Positions 17,601 through 26,156 of a stretch of DNA of 37,192 nucleotides are shown in pieces. Origin of the DNA: Candidatus Methanoperedentaceae archaeon HGW-Methanoperedenaceae-1 (GTDB lineage: Archaea > Halobacteriota > Methanosarcinia > Methanosarcinales > Methanoperedenaceae); assembly GCA_002839545.1 (NCBI GenBank), contig PGYG01000045.1:1-37192 (forward strand). Direction: 5' to 3'. Each line of letters begins with the position of its first letter. Within the stretch, counting starts at the first letter, position 1. The notes beneath the pieces are model-generated. The model saw only the letters and a program-made list of their open reading frames with translations, was not told where the DNA came from and did not search any database. The position numbers were made by a program, and so were the translations under genes.

Positions 17601-20072
17601 ATGGGAAAATACATTGAAGTTCAGGTTTCAAGGCTTATCGAAGAACATAAAAACGAGCTTGTGGAAGCCCTTAAGCATGAAACACGACAGGGTTTTACAT
17701 CACTTGAAACACAAAACATACAGGCTGCCAGGGATATCCAGACCGTCCAGAAGACGCTCAGCGGTGCTTCTGTTTCAGATATACCAAAAGTCAGGACAAC
17801 AGACGGGCATCTGGTAGACTGGGACAGGAATGCTGTTGTCAACCAGCTTTTGAAAGAGACAAAACTCAGCGAGAGCTTCTATTCCAAACCTGCCATAACA
17901 CTTGAAGAAGCAAAGGAAATAGCGCGTGAAGTCGAAACAAGGATAAAGGATATGGGCTTGCAGTTTTTGTCTGGTCCGCTTGTCCGTGAACTTGTTAATA
18001 TAATACTGCTTGAGAAAGGGCATACTGAGTGGCGCAACCTCTCAACAAGGGTTGGTACACCGGTTTATGATGCATACCGCATAGACATGGGTACGGGTTT
18101 TGAGGCAAAGGATAACGCTAACCTGCAGGAGAATGCAGAGACATCCCACAAGAAGAAAGCGGACAAGATGAGCAAGGAACAGTACCTTCTCATGATACCG
18201 CCGAAACTTGCTGATGCGCACTTAAACGGTGACATCCATATCCATGACCTTGAGTACCTTGGTACGCGGGCATTCTGCCAGGACTGGGATTTGAGGTATT
18301 TCTTTTATTACGGTTTGATGCCTGACGGCAGCGGGACAAAAGCCAGTGTTGCAGGTCCTGCCAAAAAGGCTGAGGTTGCTATACTTCATGCTGTTAAGGC
18401 GCTTGGCAGTGCACAGACAAATTTTGCAGGCGGGCAGGGGTTCTATAATTTCCTGACATTCATTGCGCCGTATTTTGAGGGCATGGAGTATGACGAGATA
18501 GAGCAGCTCATGCAGATGTTCGTTTATGAGATGACCCAGATGATGGTAGCCCGCGGAGGACAGCTGGTTTTCTCCTCTGTCCAGTTGTCCCCTGGCATAC
18601 CTGGGCTCTGGCGCGACAAACCTGTTGTCTATAAGGGTGAAATCTATAACGGGGAGCGTGTGCCGCTTCGGACATACGGTGAGTTCGAGCGTGAAGTACG
18701 CCTGTCATTCGAGGCGCTGATGAACGTGATGATGATGGGGGATTACTGGGGTAAGCCGTTTAATTTCCCGAAGCCTGAAATCAGTATCGAGCCTGATTTC
18801 ATGGAAGAGGACGAGGAATTTAACCGCGCTCATCCTGATATCCTGAGTTATGATGCACTTTACACAAAGGCGTTTGAGCTTGCGGCAAAGTATGGCGCGC
18901 CGTATTTTGATAACCAGCTTCCTGCGTACAGGGGGGCTGGCAAGGGCATAAGCTGTTACCAGTGCTGTGCTTATAATTTCTCATCGTCCCACGAAAAGGA
19001 TAATCAGTTTGATGCCAAGCTTAATTTTGAGGACGGGAAGCATTTTTCGATGGGTGCATGGCAGGTTGTGTCCCTGAATTGCCCGCGTGCCGCCTATAAG
19101 GCTAAAAAGGATGACCAGGCGCTGTTTGCCGAGCTTAAGAGGATGATGGACCAGTGCATGGAACTCTTTACCGTGAAGCGCAAGTGGATGGATGTTGTTA
19201 TGAAGAATGGCAGGATGCCGTTTGCGACCCAGAGACCGAAGGACCCTGTTACGTTCGGACGGGGCGAGATTGCGGTTGATACGAGCGCGCTTGTGTATAC
19301 AATTGGCGTTGTCGGGATTAACGAGATGGTGAAGCACCATACAGGTCAGCAGATTCATGAGGGTGATGATGCGAAACGGCTGGCGATTCGCGCCATGTTC
19401 GAGATGAAGTTTTATGCGAAGGAACTGAGTGAGAAGTTTGGTATGGAGATTGCACTGGCACGGACGCCTGCTGAGACGACAGGGCAGAGGTTTGCGGTCT
19501 CCGACCTGCTTCATAAAGAGTACAGGCAGTGTGCTGAGCCTATTATAAATGGTAACGTCCCTGAGGCGTTGCGGAAAATCGGGGAGACGCGGGATTTGCC
19601 GGTTTATTATACAAACGGAACGCATGTACCTCCTAATGCGAATATCCCGCTCCCTGAGCGTATTAAGCTTGAGGAGATTTTCTTCCCGATTGTTGACGGG
19701 GGTAATATCCTGCATATCTGGCTTGGCGAGGCTGCGCCTGACCCGCATGGGTTGAAGGAGCTTGCCATGAATATTGCGAAGAATACACAGGTTGGGTATT
19801 TTGCGTTTACGAAGGATATGACTGTGTGTATGGATGATTTCCATGTGGCGTCAGGGCTGCTTGAGGAGTGCCCGAATTGCGAGAGTGAGAATATCGAGCA
19901 CCTGAGCAGGGTGACCGGGTATATCCAGGCTGTCGGAGGCTGGAATGAGGGTAAGAAGCAGGAGCTTAAGGACAGGACGCGGTATGGAAAATATTTTATT
20001 ATTCATCAGCCACGATTAAAAAAATGGAAGAAAGGGATAAAACATGGCATCCTGCTTAACCAACAAAAATAA
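17601..20072 (+). CDS. nrdD: Anaerobic ribonucleoside-triphosphate reductase (class III)
   Basis: An 823-residue glycyl-radical enzyme that reduces ribonucleotides under anoxic conditions. An ATP-cone lies at about residues 55-155 ([20 protein letters not shown]). The catalytic region includes [19 protein letters not shown] and [11 protein letters not shown]. Near the C-terminus are the zinc-site CPNC and the glycyl-radical motif RVTGY. After ELKDRTRYG the final 23 residues (starting KYFIIHQ) look non-homologous and overlap the downstream methyltransferase gene, so the original tail was replaced. A strong AGGAGGAG site precedes the ATG. No nrdG activase is in the window. Confidence 0.93.
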   Translation: MGKYIEVQVSRLIEEHKNELVEALKHETRQGFTSLETQNIQAARDIQTVQKTLSGASVSDIPKVRTTDGHLVDWDRNAVVNQLLKETKLSESFYSKPAITLEEAKEIAREVETRIKDMGLQFLSGPLVRELVNIILLEKGHTEWRNLSTRVGTPVYDAYRIDMGTGFEAKDNANLQENAETSHKKKADKMSKEQYLLMIPPKLADAHLNGDIHIHDLEYLGTRAFCQDWDLRYFFYYGLMPDGSGTKASVAGPAKKAEVAILHAVKALGSAQTNFAGGQGFYNFLTFIAPYFEGMEYDEIEQLMQMFVYEMTQMMVARGGQLVFSSVQLSPGIPGLWRDKPVVYKGEIYNGERVPLRTYGEFEREVRLSFEALMNVMMMGDYWGKPFNFPKPEISIEPDFMEEDEEFNRAHPDILSYDALYTKAFELAAKYGAPYFDNQLPAYRGAGKGISCYQCCAYNFSSSHEKDNQFDAKLNFEDGKHFSMGAWQVVSLNCPRAAYKAKKDDQALFAELKRMMDQCMELFTVKRKWMDVVMKNGRMPFATQRPKDPVTFGRGEIAVDTSALVYTIGVVGINEMVKHHTGQQIHEGDDAKRLAIRAMFEMKFYAKELSEKFGMEIALARTPAETTGQRFAVSDLLHKEYRQCAEPIINGNVPEALRKIGETRDLPVYYTNGTHVPPNANIPLPERIKLEEIFFPIVDGGNILHIWLGEAAPDPHGLKELAMNIAKNTQVGYFAFTKDMTVCMDDFHVASGLLEECPNCESENIEHLSRVTGYIQAVGGWNEGKKQELKDRTRYGKYFIIHQPRLKKWKKGIKHGILLNQQK

Positions 20073-21543
20073 AATCGTTAAAACAAGCCTGTTTGACTTC
20101 AATACAGATGTCGTATCATGCTCACAAAACCTGAAAGAAATTCCTGATATTATACTCACAGAACAACAGAATGCCCTATCCAAAATTGATGCTCTTGATT
20201 TTAAACTGTCGCAGCACTTCAATGACAAGTTCATAATTCAACGGTCTCTGACCAGGCAGCTTGTCAGCTTTCAAGCAAACAAGACAATAGCATCATATCG
20301 CTGGTACAAATACAAGGAGGCATTTTCTGCGCCTCTTGTGGGATATTTGCTTTCCAGATATGGGATTGAATCTGGTAAAATTTTAGACCCGTTCGCGGGG
20401 AGCGGAACAACTCTGTTTGCAGCAAGTTGCGCTGGCATGGATGTTGATGGTATCGAACTTCTTCCCATCGGAGATCAGATTATTGCCGCCAGATTGTGTT
20501 TAGATAGAGAATTTACAACCGATGATTTTACCGAGCTCAAACGCTGGCTAAAAACGTGTCCCTGGAAGGAATCACATGAAAAATATCCTCTGCTAAAATT
20601 GCGAATTACGGACGGCGCATACTCAGCAGAAACATCCGATGCAATCGAGAGGTACATTGGTGCGCTACAAAAAGAGAACGAGCGTGTCCGGCTTATCTTA
20701 CGTTTTGCACTGCTGTGTATTCTGGAGTCCATCAGTTTTACTCGAAAAGATGGTCAATATCTCAGGTGGGATTATAGATCAGAACACAGGAAAGGAGGAA
20801 AAACATTCAATAAGGGGGAGATTCTTAATTTTGACCAGGCGATATACGCTAAGATTGAAGATATCTTGCATGATATGAAACTTGGTAATGAACATTTGGA
20901 GAAACATAATCAGGGAAATATCCATCTTTTTCAGGGTTCGTGTCTTGATATAATGCCAGAACTACCTTTCGAAACATACAATGCGATAGTAACATCTCCA
21001 CCGTACTGCAATCGTTATGACTACACACGAACTTATGCTCTCGAACTGGCGTTACTTGGCGTTAATGAGAAAGAACTCATCAACCTAAGACAGCAAATGC
21101 TAAGCTGCACCGTTGAAAATCGTGCCAAAGATTTGCTGGCAATAAATCCCCGATGGGCTAAAGCCATAGAAGCGGCAGACCAGCAGGAGCTATTGCAGTC
21201 TATATTGCAATATCTGGACGATCAAAAAGCGCAGGGTAAGCTGAACAACAGTGGTATACCCAGAATGGTTCGAGGTTATTTTTATGAAATGGCATGTATT
21301 ATAGCAGAATGTTCCCGCGTTATGAAACAAAATGCATACATGTTCATGGTAAATGATAATGTTCGCTATGCAGGCGCAAGTGTCTCAGTAGACATGATAC
21401 TATCAGATATAGCTGAAAAGCTGGGGTTCTATGTTGAAAATATTCTTGTACTGCCAAATGGCAAAGGTAACAGCAGCCAGCAAATGGGGGAGCATGGGCG
21501 TGATTCATTGAGAAAATGCGTGTATATATGGAGAAAAATATAA
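20044..21543 (+). CDS. DNA methyltransferase of a BsoBI/AvaI-type R-M system
   Basis: A 499-residue SAM-dependent DNA methyltransferase. The SAM-binding motif I is DPFAGSGTT (from residue 115). The catalytic motif IV is SPPY (318-321, in [17 protein letters not shown]). The roughly 195-residue gap between them likely holds the target-recognition region. SPPY points to N4-cytosine or N6-adenine methylation. Its start overlaps the end of nrdD by 29 nt, and its stop codon overlaps the nuclease start (TAATG), so the pair is translationally coupled. By partnership it should protect the CYCGRG sites cut by the nuclease; this is inference. Confidence 0.85.
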   Translation: MASCLTNKNKIVKTSLFDFNTDVVSCSQNLKEIPDIILTEQQNALSKIDALDFKLSQHFNDKFIIQRSLTRQLVSFQANKTIASYRWYKYKEAFSAPLVGYLLSRYGIESGKILDPFAGSGTTLFAASCAGMDVDGIELLPIGDQIIAARLCLDREFTTDDFTELKRWLKTCPWKESHEKYPLLKLRITDGAYSAETSDAIERYIGALQKENERVRLILRFALLCILESISFTRKDGQYLRWDYRSEHRKGGKTFNKGEILNFDQAIYAKIEDILHDMKLGNEHLEKHNQGNIHLFQGSCLDIMPELPFETYNAIVTSPPYCNRYDYTRTYALELALLGVNEKELINLRQQMLSCTVENRAKDLLAINPRWAKAIEAADQQELLQSILQYLDDQKAQGKLNNSGIPRMVRGYFYEMACIIAECSRVMKQNAYMFMVNDNVRYAGASVSVDMILSDIAEKLGFYVENILVLPNGKGNSSQQMGEHGRDSLRKCVYIWRKI

Positions 21544-22499
21544 TGCCACATGACAAAACACACCGCCAGCATTTAACCAGTAGCAAAAGCCTTGTGACAA
21601 CATATGAAGAAACACGGGCTGGTTTTGTCACCTTAGCTCTTGAGAAGAACCGCAGAGCTACGCCCTTCATTGAAGAAGCGAGAGCCTTAAAGGCTGCGGC
21701 ATCTAATATCTCAACACCCGCAACATTGGTTAATATTTCAGGGATACAGGCTGCCCTGTTGACTGCGGCTGGCGTTTCCAATAAAGCTGCCGGTCATATG
21801 GAACATCAGGACAAAGAGGAAGCAATACAAATATTGATAAAACAATTTCTTGAACCTGCCGGATCGAATTTTGTTGAAGAGTTGGTTTTTAGATTCCTTT
21901 TGACGCGGGGTGATGCTTTAGGTGGATCGATGCGAAACGTGGGAGGGGCTATAGCACAACGCAAGCTTACTCGCGCGATTATTGCTACGCTTTCTGTTGC
22001 AGGAATTTCGTATGATTGGCTTTCTACCAAGAGCAATTCATGGATACATGGAAGTGGAGATGATCCTGATATAGAGTTTGAAGCAAAAGGGCTTAGTTGG
22101 TCAAACGGTAGTTTGAATCGAACAGTAAGATACAACCTTACCGTGCCATTTTTAAAGAAAAATGTAGATTTGTGCCTTTTTAACTGTCATTATCAAGAAC
22201 TTTCTGTTAGCTATAAAAATCCCGCGTTCTATATTGCACTTGGAGAACTCAAAGGTGGTATCGATCCCGCAGGAGCGGATGAGCACTGGAAAACGGCAGG
22301 AACATCCCTTTCTCGCATAAGACTGGCATTTGATAATCATGGGCTTTCACCCCATTTATTCTTTGTTGGAGCCGCTATTGAAAACAGCATGGCAGAGGAA
22401 ATCTGGGACCAATTGGAAGATGGTACGCTTAGCAATGCTGCCAACTTAACTGATACAAACCAAGTCGCTTCTCTTTGTCGCTGGTTATGCAACTTATAA
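21543..22499 (+). CDS. AvaI/BsoBI-family type II restriction endonuclease
   Basis: A 318-residue nuclease resembling BsoBI along its whole length: [45 protein letters not shown], and [20 protein letters not shown] near the C-terminal third. The catalytic residues known in BsoBI are present as D209, E235, K237 and H248, with the last three at the same spacing. The family cuts CYCGRG, so that specificity is predicted. The start at 21543 ([10 protein letters not shown]) gives the same N-terminal length as BsoBI; an upstream ATG at 21516 would add nine residues inside the methyltransferase. The 3' side runs into the repeat region from 22567. Confidence 0.92.
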   Translation: MPHDKTHRQHLTSSKSLVTTYEETRAGFVTLALEKNRRATPFIEEARALKAAASNISTPATLVNISGIQAALLTAAGVSNKAAGHMEHQDKEEAIQILIKQFLEPAGSNFVEELVFRFLLTRGDALGGSMRNVGGAIAQRKLTRAIIATLSVAGISYDWLSTKSNSWIHGSGDDPDIEFEAKGLSWSNGSLNRTVRYNLTVPFLKKNVDLCLFNCHYQELSVSYKNPAFYIALGELKGGIDPAGADEHWKTAGTSLSRIRLAFDNHGLSPHLFFVGAAIENSMAEEIWDQLEDGTLSNAANLTDTNQVASLCRWLCNL

Positions 22500-22566
22500 A
22501 AACATTACTGTGGAAGCTCCAAAATTTAATCTTTATAAATATATAAAAACATACCTTTTTGAAATT

Positions 22567-22712
22567 CCACCCTTTCAGCGCGCCGCCACCCACAAGCGTC
22601 CGGTGGCTGTGGGAAACAGCGCCTCGGTGTTAGTTTATGGCGCTTTTGGAGAACCTGATTTAATCCGTTTAAAAATGTAGTTTTGTTTATTGTGTTGCGC
22701 CAGAAAATTAAT
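22567..22712. repeat. Dispersed non-coding repeat, copy 1
   Basis: It begins CCACCCTTT, then GCGCCGCCACCC, a GCGTCCGG core, GGAAACAGCGCCTCGGTG, TTAGTTTATGGCGC, a spacer, TTTTGTTTATTG and ends TTGCGCCAGAA. The same blocks in the same order occur at 23333 and 24209. CCCACA and TGTGGG around GCGTCCGG can pair into a hairpin in this copy. No protein is convincing in either direction. Confidence 0.75.
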
Positions 22713-22777
22713 TGCATCGTTTTTATAAAAGTCGTGGCGCTTTGTGAAAGCAATGTAAAAACACTATAAACCTGACA

Positions 22778-23032
22778 TCACTTATCATAAACTCCTCCGC
22801 GCCAGTCAATTTTCAACACCCTTAACTCAGAACCCCGAACAGAATATATTACCCTGAAATCCCCTATCCTGATGCGATATGTACTATCCCTGCCCTTTAT
22901 TTTTTTATAAGGTAGAGAAAACGGTTTATCTTCAAGTTGCCTGAGTTTTGTGATAATTCTCTGCTTATTCACCTTATTGAGATTCTCAAGAAACTTGGCA
23001 GCGCCTGAACTTAAAAAGATGTTATAATTCAT
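22778..23032 (-). CDS. RelE/ParE-family toxin
   Basis: An 84-residue toxin with the RelE fold: two N-terminal helices (SSGAAKFLENLNKVNK, IITKLRQLED), then strands carrying YRIRIGDFRVIYSV and the ending VLKIDWRGGVYDK. The basic residues and final tyrosine match mRNA interferases of this family. Its ATG overlaps the antitoxin stop (ATGA), so expression is coupled. The module is bracketed by two copies of the dispersed repeat. Confidence 0.85.
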   Translation of the reverse strand: MNYNIFLSSGAAKFLENLNKVNKQRIITKLRQLEDKPFSLPYKKIKGRDSTYRIRIGDFRVIYSVRGSELRVLKIDWRGGVYDK

Positions 23033-23220
23033 TCAATATCAGACAGAGATATTTTAATCCCCCGTTCCATAGCTTCTTCAATACTGTCAAGTTCTTTAAG
23101 TTCATCAACAGACAGTTCCTCAACACCGAGAAGGTTATCAATCTTCAGGTTCAATGCATTGAGCTGGTTTTCGATATTCATCAAATGATGGATAATTTCT
23201 TTACTTGCATTAACTGCCAT
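23029..23220 (-). CDS. Antitoxin partner of the RelE-type toxin
   Basis: A 63-residue protein. The N-terminal half is a predicted amphipathic helix (EIIHHLMNIENQLNALNLKI), suited to dimer formation, and the acidic C-terminal half (VDELKELDSIEEAMERGIK) would wrap the toxin. It lies immediately upstream of the toxin and overlaps it by 4 nt. I do not recognise a named antitoxin family; the call rests on position, size and composition. Confidence 0.7.
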   Translation of the reverse strand: MAVNASKEIIHHLMNIENQLNALNLKIDNLLGVEELSVDELKELDSIEEAMERGIKISLSDIE

Positions 23221-23332
23221 AATTATTAAATTGTCAAAGCCGTAATAAAAACTTTTGTGATAAAACAGGATTCATTCTGTATACAGCGTCGCACCAGTCT
23301 TTTATTTTTATGGTGCCAGAAGGCTCAGAAAA

Positions 23333-23454
23333 CCACCCCTTTGCGCCGCCACCCCCGCGCGTCCGGCTGCTTCGGGAACAGCGCCTCGGTGTTAGTTTAT
23401 GGCGGTTCAAGAGCATATTTTGTTTTGTTTTTTATGTTTGCGCCAGAATTTAAT
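23333..23454. repeat. Dispersed non-coding repeat, copy 2
   Basis: It shares CCACCCCTTT, GCGCCGCCACCC, GCGCGTCCGG, GGAACAGCGCCTCGGTG, GTTAGTTTATGGCG, TTTTGTTTTGTTTTTTATG and TTTGCGCCAGAA with copy 1 in the same order. It lies between the RelBE-like and VapBC-like modules. At its right end GCGCCAG (23440-23446) can pair with CTGGCGC at 23476-23482 across an AT-rich loop. Confidence 0.8.
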
Positions 23455-23536
23455 AAAATATATATTATAATAATACTGGCGCTCAAAAAGAAACTATATC
23501 TACATTAAAAGCCGATTATAATCAGGTGAAGAAAAT

Positions 23537-23737
23537 ATGTCAACAGCAAGTCTGGAAAGAAGATTGATAGCCCTTGATAGGGAACTTCACGATATACTGG
23601 ATATGGTAAAAACCCAGAAAGCAAAAGAAACAAAAAGTAACGTAGTTGAAAATTCAGCAGGGGCATGGGGCTACGATGTTGAAAGTGCGGAGTTTGTTGA
23701 TGGGTTAAGAAAATCCAAAAGACTGGACTGGATTTAA
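23537..23737 (+). CDS. VapB-type antitoxin
   Basis: A 66-residue protein with an N-terminal helix (SLERRLIALDRELHDILDMVKTQK) and a C-terminal toxin-binding tail (ESAEFVDGLRKSKRLDWI). It starts after an AGGTGA ribosome binding site and its stop overlaps the VapC start (TAATG). The DNA-binding fold is not obvious; the call rests on operon position directly before a PIN-domain toxin. Confidence 0.75.
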   Translation: MSTASLERRLIALDRELHDILDMVKTQKAKETKSNVVENSAGAWGYDVESAEFVDGLRKSKRLDWI

Positions 23738-24156
23738 TGGAATTTTTTGTTGACACTTCTATTTTCGTGGACTGTCTAAGAAAAGATGTTGTTCCCGCAT
23801 CAAAATCATTTCTTGTGTCCATGGAAGAAGGTAATCTCGGATATACATCCACAATTACTTTAGCAGAACTCAGTGTTGGCGCTCATTTATCACCAAAAAA
23901 AGACGCTATGGAAAAGACGCTTGACCTTATTACAAGCGTGAGTAGTGTTGATATTAGTAGTGAAATTGCAATCGAAGGCGGAAGAATTTATTCATCACTT
24001 GTCAGGGATGGGGATGAGATAGAACTAAACGATTGCCTGATAGCGGCTTCTGCAAAATATGTAGGAATTACTGATATAGTAACCAGGAATAAAAAACACT
24101 TTAACCGGATTCAGGGAATTAATGCATTGACGCCGGAAGAATTGGGATTTAAGTAA
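23737..24156 (+). CDS. vapC: VapC-type PIN-domain ribonuclease toxin
   Basis: A 139-residue PIN domain. The metal-binding acidic residues are D6 (FVDTSIFVD), E44 (LAELSVG), D99 (LNDCLIAA) and D113 (TDIVTRN), in the standard order. VapC toxins cleave tRNA or rRNA and are held in check by VapB. It is coupled to the upstream antitoxin through the overlapping stop and start codons. The length is normal, and repeat copies lie on both sides of the module. Confidence 0.9.
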   Translation: MEFFVDTSIFVDCLRKDVVPASKSFLVSMEEGNLGYTSTITLAELSVGAHLSPKKDAMEKTLDLITSVSSVDISSEIAIEGGRIYSSLVRDGDEIELNDCLIAASAKYVGITDIVTRNKKHFNRIQGINALTPEELGFK

Positions 24157-24208
24157 AATTGTATACATATTTACGTTCCAAGAGCCAGAATTTTTTAGGT
24201 TCAGTGTT

Positions 24209-24318
24209 CCATCCTTTATTCTCGCACCCCGCCGCCCACACGCGTCCGGTTGCTTCTGGGAACAGCGTCCCAGGATTGCGCATTTTATAGAACTTTTGTT
24301 TTGTTTTTTATGTTTGCG
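24209..24318. repeat. Dispersed non-coding repeat, copy 3
   Basis: The most diverged copy: CCATCCTTT, CGCCGCCCACACGCGTCCGG, TTGCTTCTGGGAACAGCG, then a different middle, and TTTTGTTTTGTTTTTTATG with TTTGCGCC at the end. It follows vapC after 52 nt and is itself followed by a hairpin element. Confidence 0.75.
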
Positions 24319-24349
24319 CCGACACTGTATTGATTTCAAGTTATTTTTT

Positions 24350-24412
24350 GGACACTGATTAACACCGATTAACACAGAGCTCGATCTCACTGGCATTAAT
24401 CTGTGTCAATCA
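24350..24412. repeat. Hairpin element built on CACTGATTAACAC units
   Basis: The left arm (CACTGATTAACACCGATTAA) and the right arm (ATTAATCTGTGTCAATCAGTG) are imperfect reverse complements around a short central region. The unit length and style resemble the element at 950-1065 although the sequence differs. The following 24413-24740 shows no gene I can support. A 54-codon open frame at 24592-24756 is listed among the rejected items. Confidence 0.7.
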
Positions 24413-24741
24413 GTGAAATCAGTATCTAACGCAATTGTTGAAATCACTGGATTATGGAACTGTGCCTTAAAATAGTATAACAAAATGAAAAGAATTGCCC
24501 GGACAATCCAGGCAAGACTTTAGACATAGCCATTGAATCGAAGGAGAACACTTAAGAATTACACAATGTAAACATCCGAAGTGCTGATTAAATGTTGGCT
24601 CGTCTCATGTTCCGGTGGAACTATAAAACTAAAGTTTCACATTTATTTATACTTGTTGCGCATGATTGTACTGATTGTTTGCAGATTAAAACCAGCCCCA
24701 CCAATCCAGCAATTCAGGCGCTGTATAGGGGTGGCAAAGAG

Positions 24742-24749
24742 TTTATATA
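24742..24749 (+). promoter_or_regulatory. TATA box for the TRAM / RGG-zinc-ribbon cluster
   Basis: TTTATATA is preceded by purines (GGCAAAGAG, a plausible BRE). Transcription would begin near 24770, leaving a leader of about 95 nt before the TTG start at 24865. That is long compared with the near-leaderless genes elsewhere in the window. Confidence 0.45.
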
Positions 24750-24864
24750 CAAATAAATATTATTACTATCTTAACAGTTAGCTTATTTGATTACTTATAG
24801 AACATGGGACAAACCCACTATACTGGCTTCTTTTAGTTAATTGATTAATAAATAGAGGAATATA

Positions 24865-25077
24865 TTGTATACAGAAATAGATGAAAATGCTCCTGTTTCA
24901 GCAGGCGCTGTCCACGATGTCACAATCGAGGGCATTGCAAGAGAGGGAGATGGAATTGCGCGTATCCAGGGGTTTGTGATTTTTGTGCCCGACACAAAGG
25001 TCGGAGACCAGGTCAAAATAAAGATCGAAAGAGTCATGCAAAAATTCGCATTTGCAGCCCTTGCTGAGACGAATTAA
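24865..25077 (+). CDS. TRAM-domain small RNA-binding protein
   Basis: A 70-residue single TRAM domain: VTIEGIAREGDGIARIQGFVIFV, PDTKVGDQVKIKIERVMQKFAFA. TRAM domains are beta-barrels that bind RNA. Free-standing ones in methanogenic archaea act as RNA chaperones, in a role similar to bacterial cold-shock proteins. The start is TTG, chosen because GAGG at 24855-24858 is well spaced and no ATG is available. The next gene is only 28 nt downstream and has its own AAAGGAG site, so the cluster is probably one transcript. Confidence 0.85.
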   Translation: MYTEIDENAPVSAGAVHDVTIEGIAREGDGIARIQGFVIFVPDTKVGDQVKIKIERVMQKFAFAALAETN

Positions 25078-25105
25078 TAAAAACAAAATAAAGGAGATAA
25101 AATAA

Positions 25106-25336
25106 ATGAGCGATGATAGAAGAAGAAGCAGTGGCGGAAGAGGCGGTAGTGGCGGCAGCGGCGGAGGTTTCCGTGGCGGCGGCGGTGGCGGTTTCAGGCC
25201 AAGCGGTCCAAGAGAAATGCATAAAGCAACATGCGCAGACTGCAAACAGGAAACGGAAGTACCTTTTGTACCATCCGGCGACAGACCGGTGTACTGCAGG
25301 GATTGCTACCAGAAACATAAACCAGCAAGATATTAA
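25106..25336 (+). CDS. RGG-rich CxxC-x17-CxxC zinc-ribbon protein, copy 1
   Basis: A 76-residue protein. Residues 4-34 are an arginine/glycine-rich low-complexity region (GGRGGSGGSGGG, FRGGGGGGFRPSG), resembling RGG boxes that bind RNA. Residues 36-76 are a zinc ribbon with CADC and CRDC separated by exactly 17 residues, the CxxC-x17-CxxC family. The ribbon ends CYQKHKPARY. A good ribosome binding site (AAAGGAG) precedes the ATG. It is the longest of three tandem copies, with zinc-ribbon residues identical to copy 3. Function is unknown; RNA binding is inferred from the RGG region and the TRAM neighbour. Confidence 0.85.
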   Translation: MSDDRRRSSGGRGGSGGSGGGFRGGGGGGFRPSGPREMHKATCADCKQETEVPFVPSGDRPVYCRDCYQKHKPARY

Positions 25337-25347
25337 ATTCAGATTTT

Positions 25348-25414
25348 TGAATTTTTAGCAATAATGCAAATTCAACAAAATAAACATAAGGAGAAATAAA
25401 ATATGGGCGATGAT
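25348..25414 (+). repeat. 67-nt direct repeat, unit A (leader of copy 2)
   Basis: This unit is identical to 25630-25696 across 67 nt, including the AAGGAGA site and the first codons (ATGGGCGATGAT). The 282-nt spacing equals one gene unit, so copies 2 and 3 arose by recent tandem duplication or were homogenised. Confidence 0.9.
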
Positions 25415-25632
25415 GCAGCGGAAGAGGCGGAAGCAGCGGAGGTTTCCGTGGCGGAAGCGGCGGCGGAAGAGGCGGCGGCGGTGGCGGTTTCAGACCAAGC
25501 GGTCCAAGAGAGATGCATAAAGCAACATGCGCAGACTGCAAAGAAGAAACGGAAGTACCTTTTGTACCATCCGGTGACAGACCGGTGTACTGCAGGGATT
25601 GCTACCAGAAGCATAAACCAGCAAGATATTGA
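25403..25632 (+). pseudogene. RGG zinc-ribbon protein, copy 2 (frameshifted)
   Basis: From the ATG the frame gives MGDDAAEEAEAAEV and runs on in the wrong phase through the Gly-rich region. The proper frame (GFRGGSGGGRGG, then CADCKEETEVPF and CRDCYQKHKPARY) is intact up to the TGA at 25632. A deletion of a few bases after GATGAT, compared with copies 1 and 3, explains the shift. The zinc-ribbon part differs from its sisters by K-E-E-T for K-Q-E-T. An in-frame ATG at 25513 could start a 39-residue ribbon alone, but no clear ribosome binding site supports it. Confidence 0.85.
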
Positions 25633-25696
25633 ATTTTTAGCAATAATGCAAATTCAACAAAATAAACATAAGGAGAAATAAAATATGGGCGATGAT
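25630..25696 (+). repeat. 67-nt direct repeat, unit B (leader of copy 3)
   Basis: Identical to 25348-25414. It spans the end of copy 2, the intergenic stretch, the ribosome binding site and the start of copy 3. Confidence 0.9.
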
Positions 25697-25906
25697 AGAA
25701 GAGGCGGCAGCAGCGGAGGTTTCCGTGGCGGAAGCGGCGGCGGAAGAGGCGGCGGTGGCGGTTTCAGGCCAAGCGGTCCAAGAGAAATGCATAAAGCAAC
25801 CTGTGCAGACTGCAAACAGGAAACGGAAGTACCTTTTGTACCATCCGGTGACAGACCGGTGTACTGCAGGGATTGCTACCAGAAGCATAAACCAGCAAGA
25901 TATTAA
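25685..25906 (+). CDS. RGG-rich CxxC-x17-CxxC zinc-ribbon protein, copy 3
   Basis: A 73-residue protein, intact. The Arg/Gly region is shorter than in copy 1 (GGFRGGSGGGRGGGGGFRPS). The zinc ribbon (CADC-x17-CRDC) is identical to copy 1 from PREMHKATC to the end. Its AAGGAGA site and leader are identical to those of copy 2. A strong hairpin terminator follows 5 nt after the stop, marking the end of the transcript. Confidence 0.85.
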   Translation: MGDDRRGGSSGGFRGGSGGGRGGGGGFRPSGPREMHKATCADCKQETEVPFVPSGDRPVYCRDCYQKHKPARY

Positions 25907-25910
25907 AAAA

Positions 25911-25953
25911 AGGGCAGATATATTAAACATATTTGCCCTGCAAACTTTTTTTG
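25911..25953 (+). terminator. Hairpin with T-run after the zinc-ribbon cluster
   Basis: AGGGCAGATAT and ATATTTGCCCT pair as a stem of about 11 bp around ATTAAAC, followed by a run of eight T. The stem plus T-run fits an intrinsic-type terminator. The next 200 nt (25954-26127) have no gene; a CCCAGAGAATCCCTGGG small hairpin lies around 26010-26030. Confidence 0.75.
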
Positions 25954-26127
25954 TTAATTTTCTTTCAATTTGTAACCCAGCCCTTGAGTTAAACAGCCAG
26001 CTCAAGAAAACCCAGAGAATCCCTGGGAAATATTCCTGGGAAAGGGAAGCCGTTTTGAGATATTGTGGATTCAAACCACTGCTTATTAAAGGTAAAACCA
26101 ACATTGTATGAAACGTTATATTATAGT

Positions 26128-26140
26128 ACTATAAAAAATA
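26128..26140 (+). promoter_or_regulatory. TATA-like box for cdc48
   Basis: ACTATAAAAAATA is centred about 24 nt before the ATG at 26157, giving a predicted leaderless transcript. Confidence 0.45.
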
Positions 26141-26156
26141 AATCAATAACCATACC

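Noticed and set aside
18981-19844. 287-codon minus-strand frame inside nrdD
   Set aside because: It lies wholly opposite conserved nrdD codons and shows no domain.
22567-24318. The three repeat copies as a CRISPR-like array
   Set aside because: The copies are about 770-880 nt apart, diverged and separated by genes; there are no regular spacers or cas genes.
24592-24756. A 54-codon open frame starting MLARLMFRWNYK with a CTDC motif
   Set aside because: It has no ribosome binding site, overlaps the TATA box of the TRAM gene and matches nothing I recognise. It may be a remnant, but coding cannot be supported.
26060-26090. GTGGATTCAAACCAC looks like a tRNA T-arm
   Set aside because: The loop is out of register with the TTCRANY consensus and no acceptor, D or anticodon arm fits around it.
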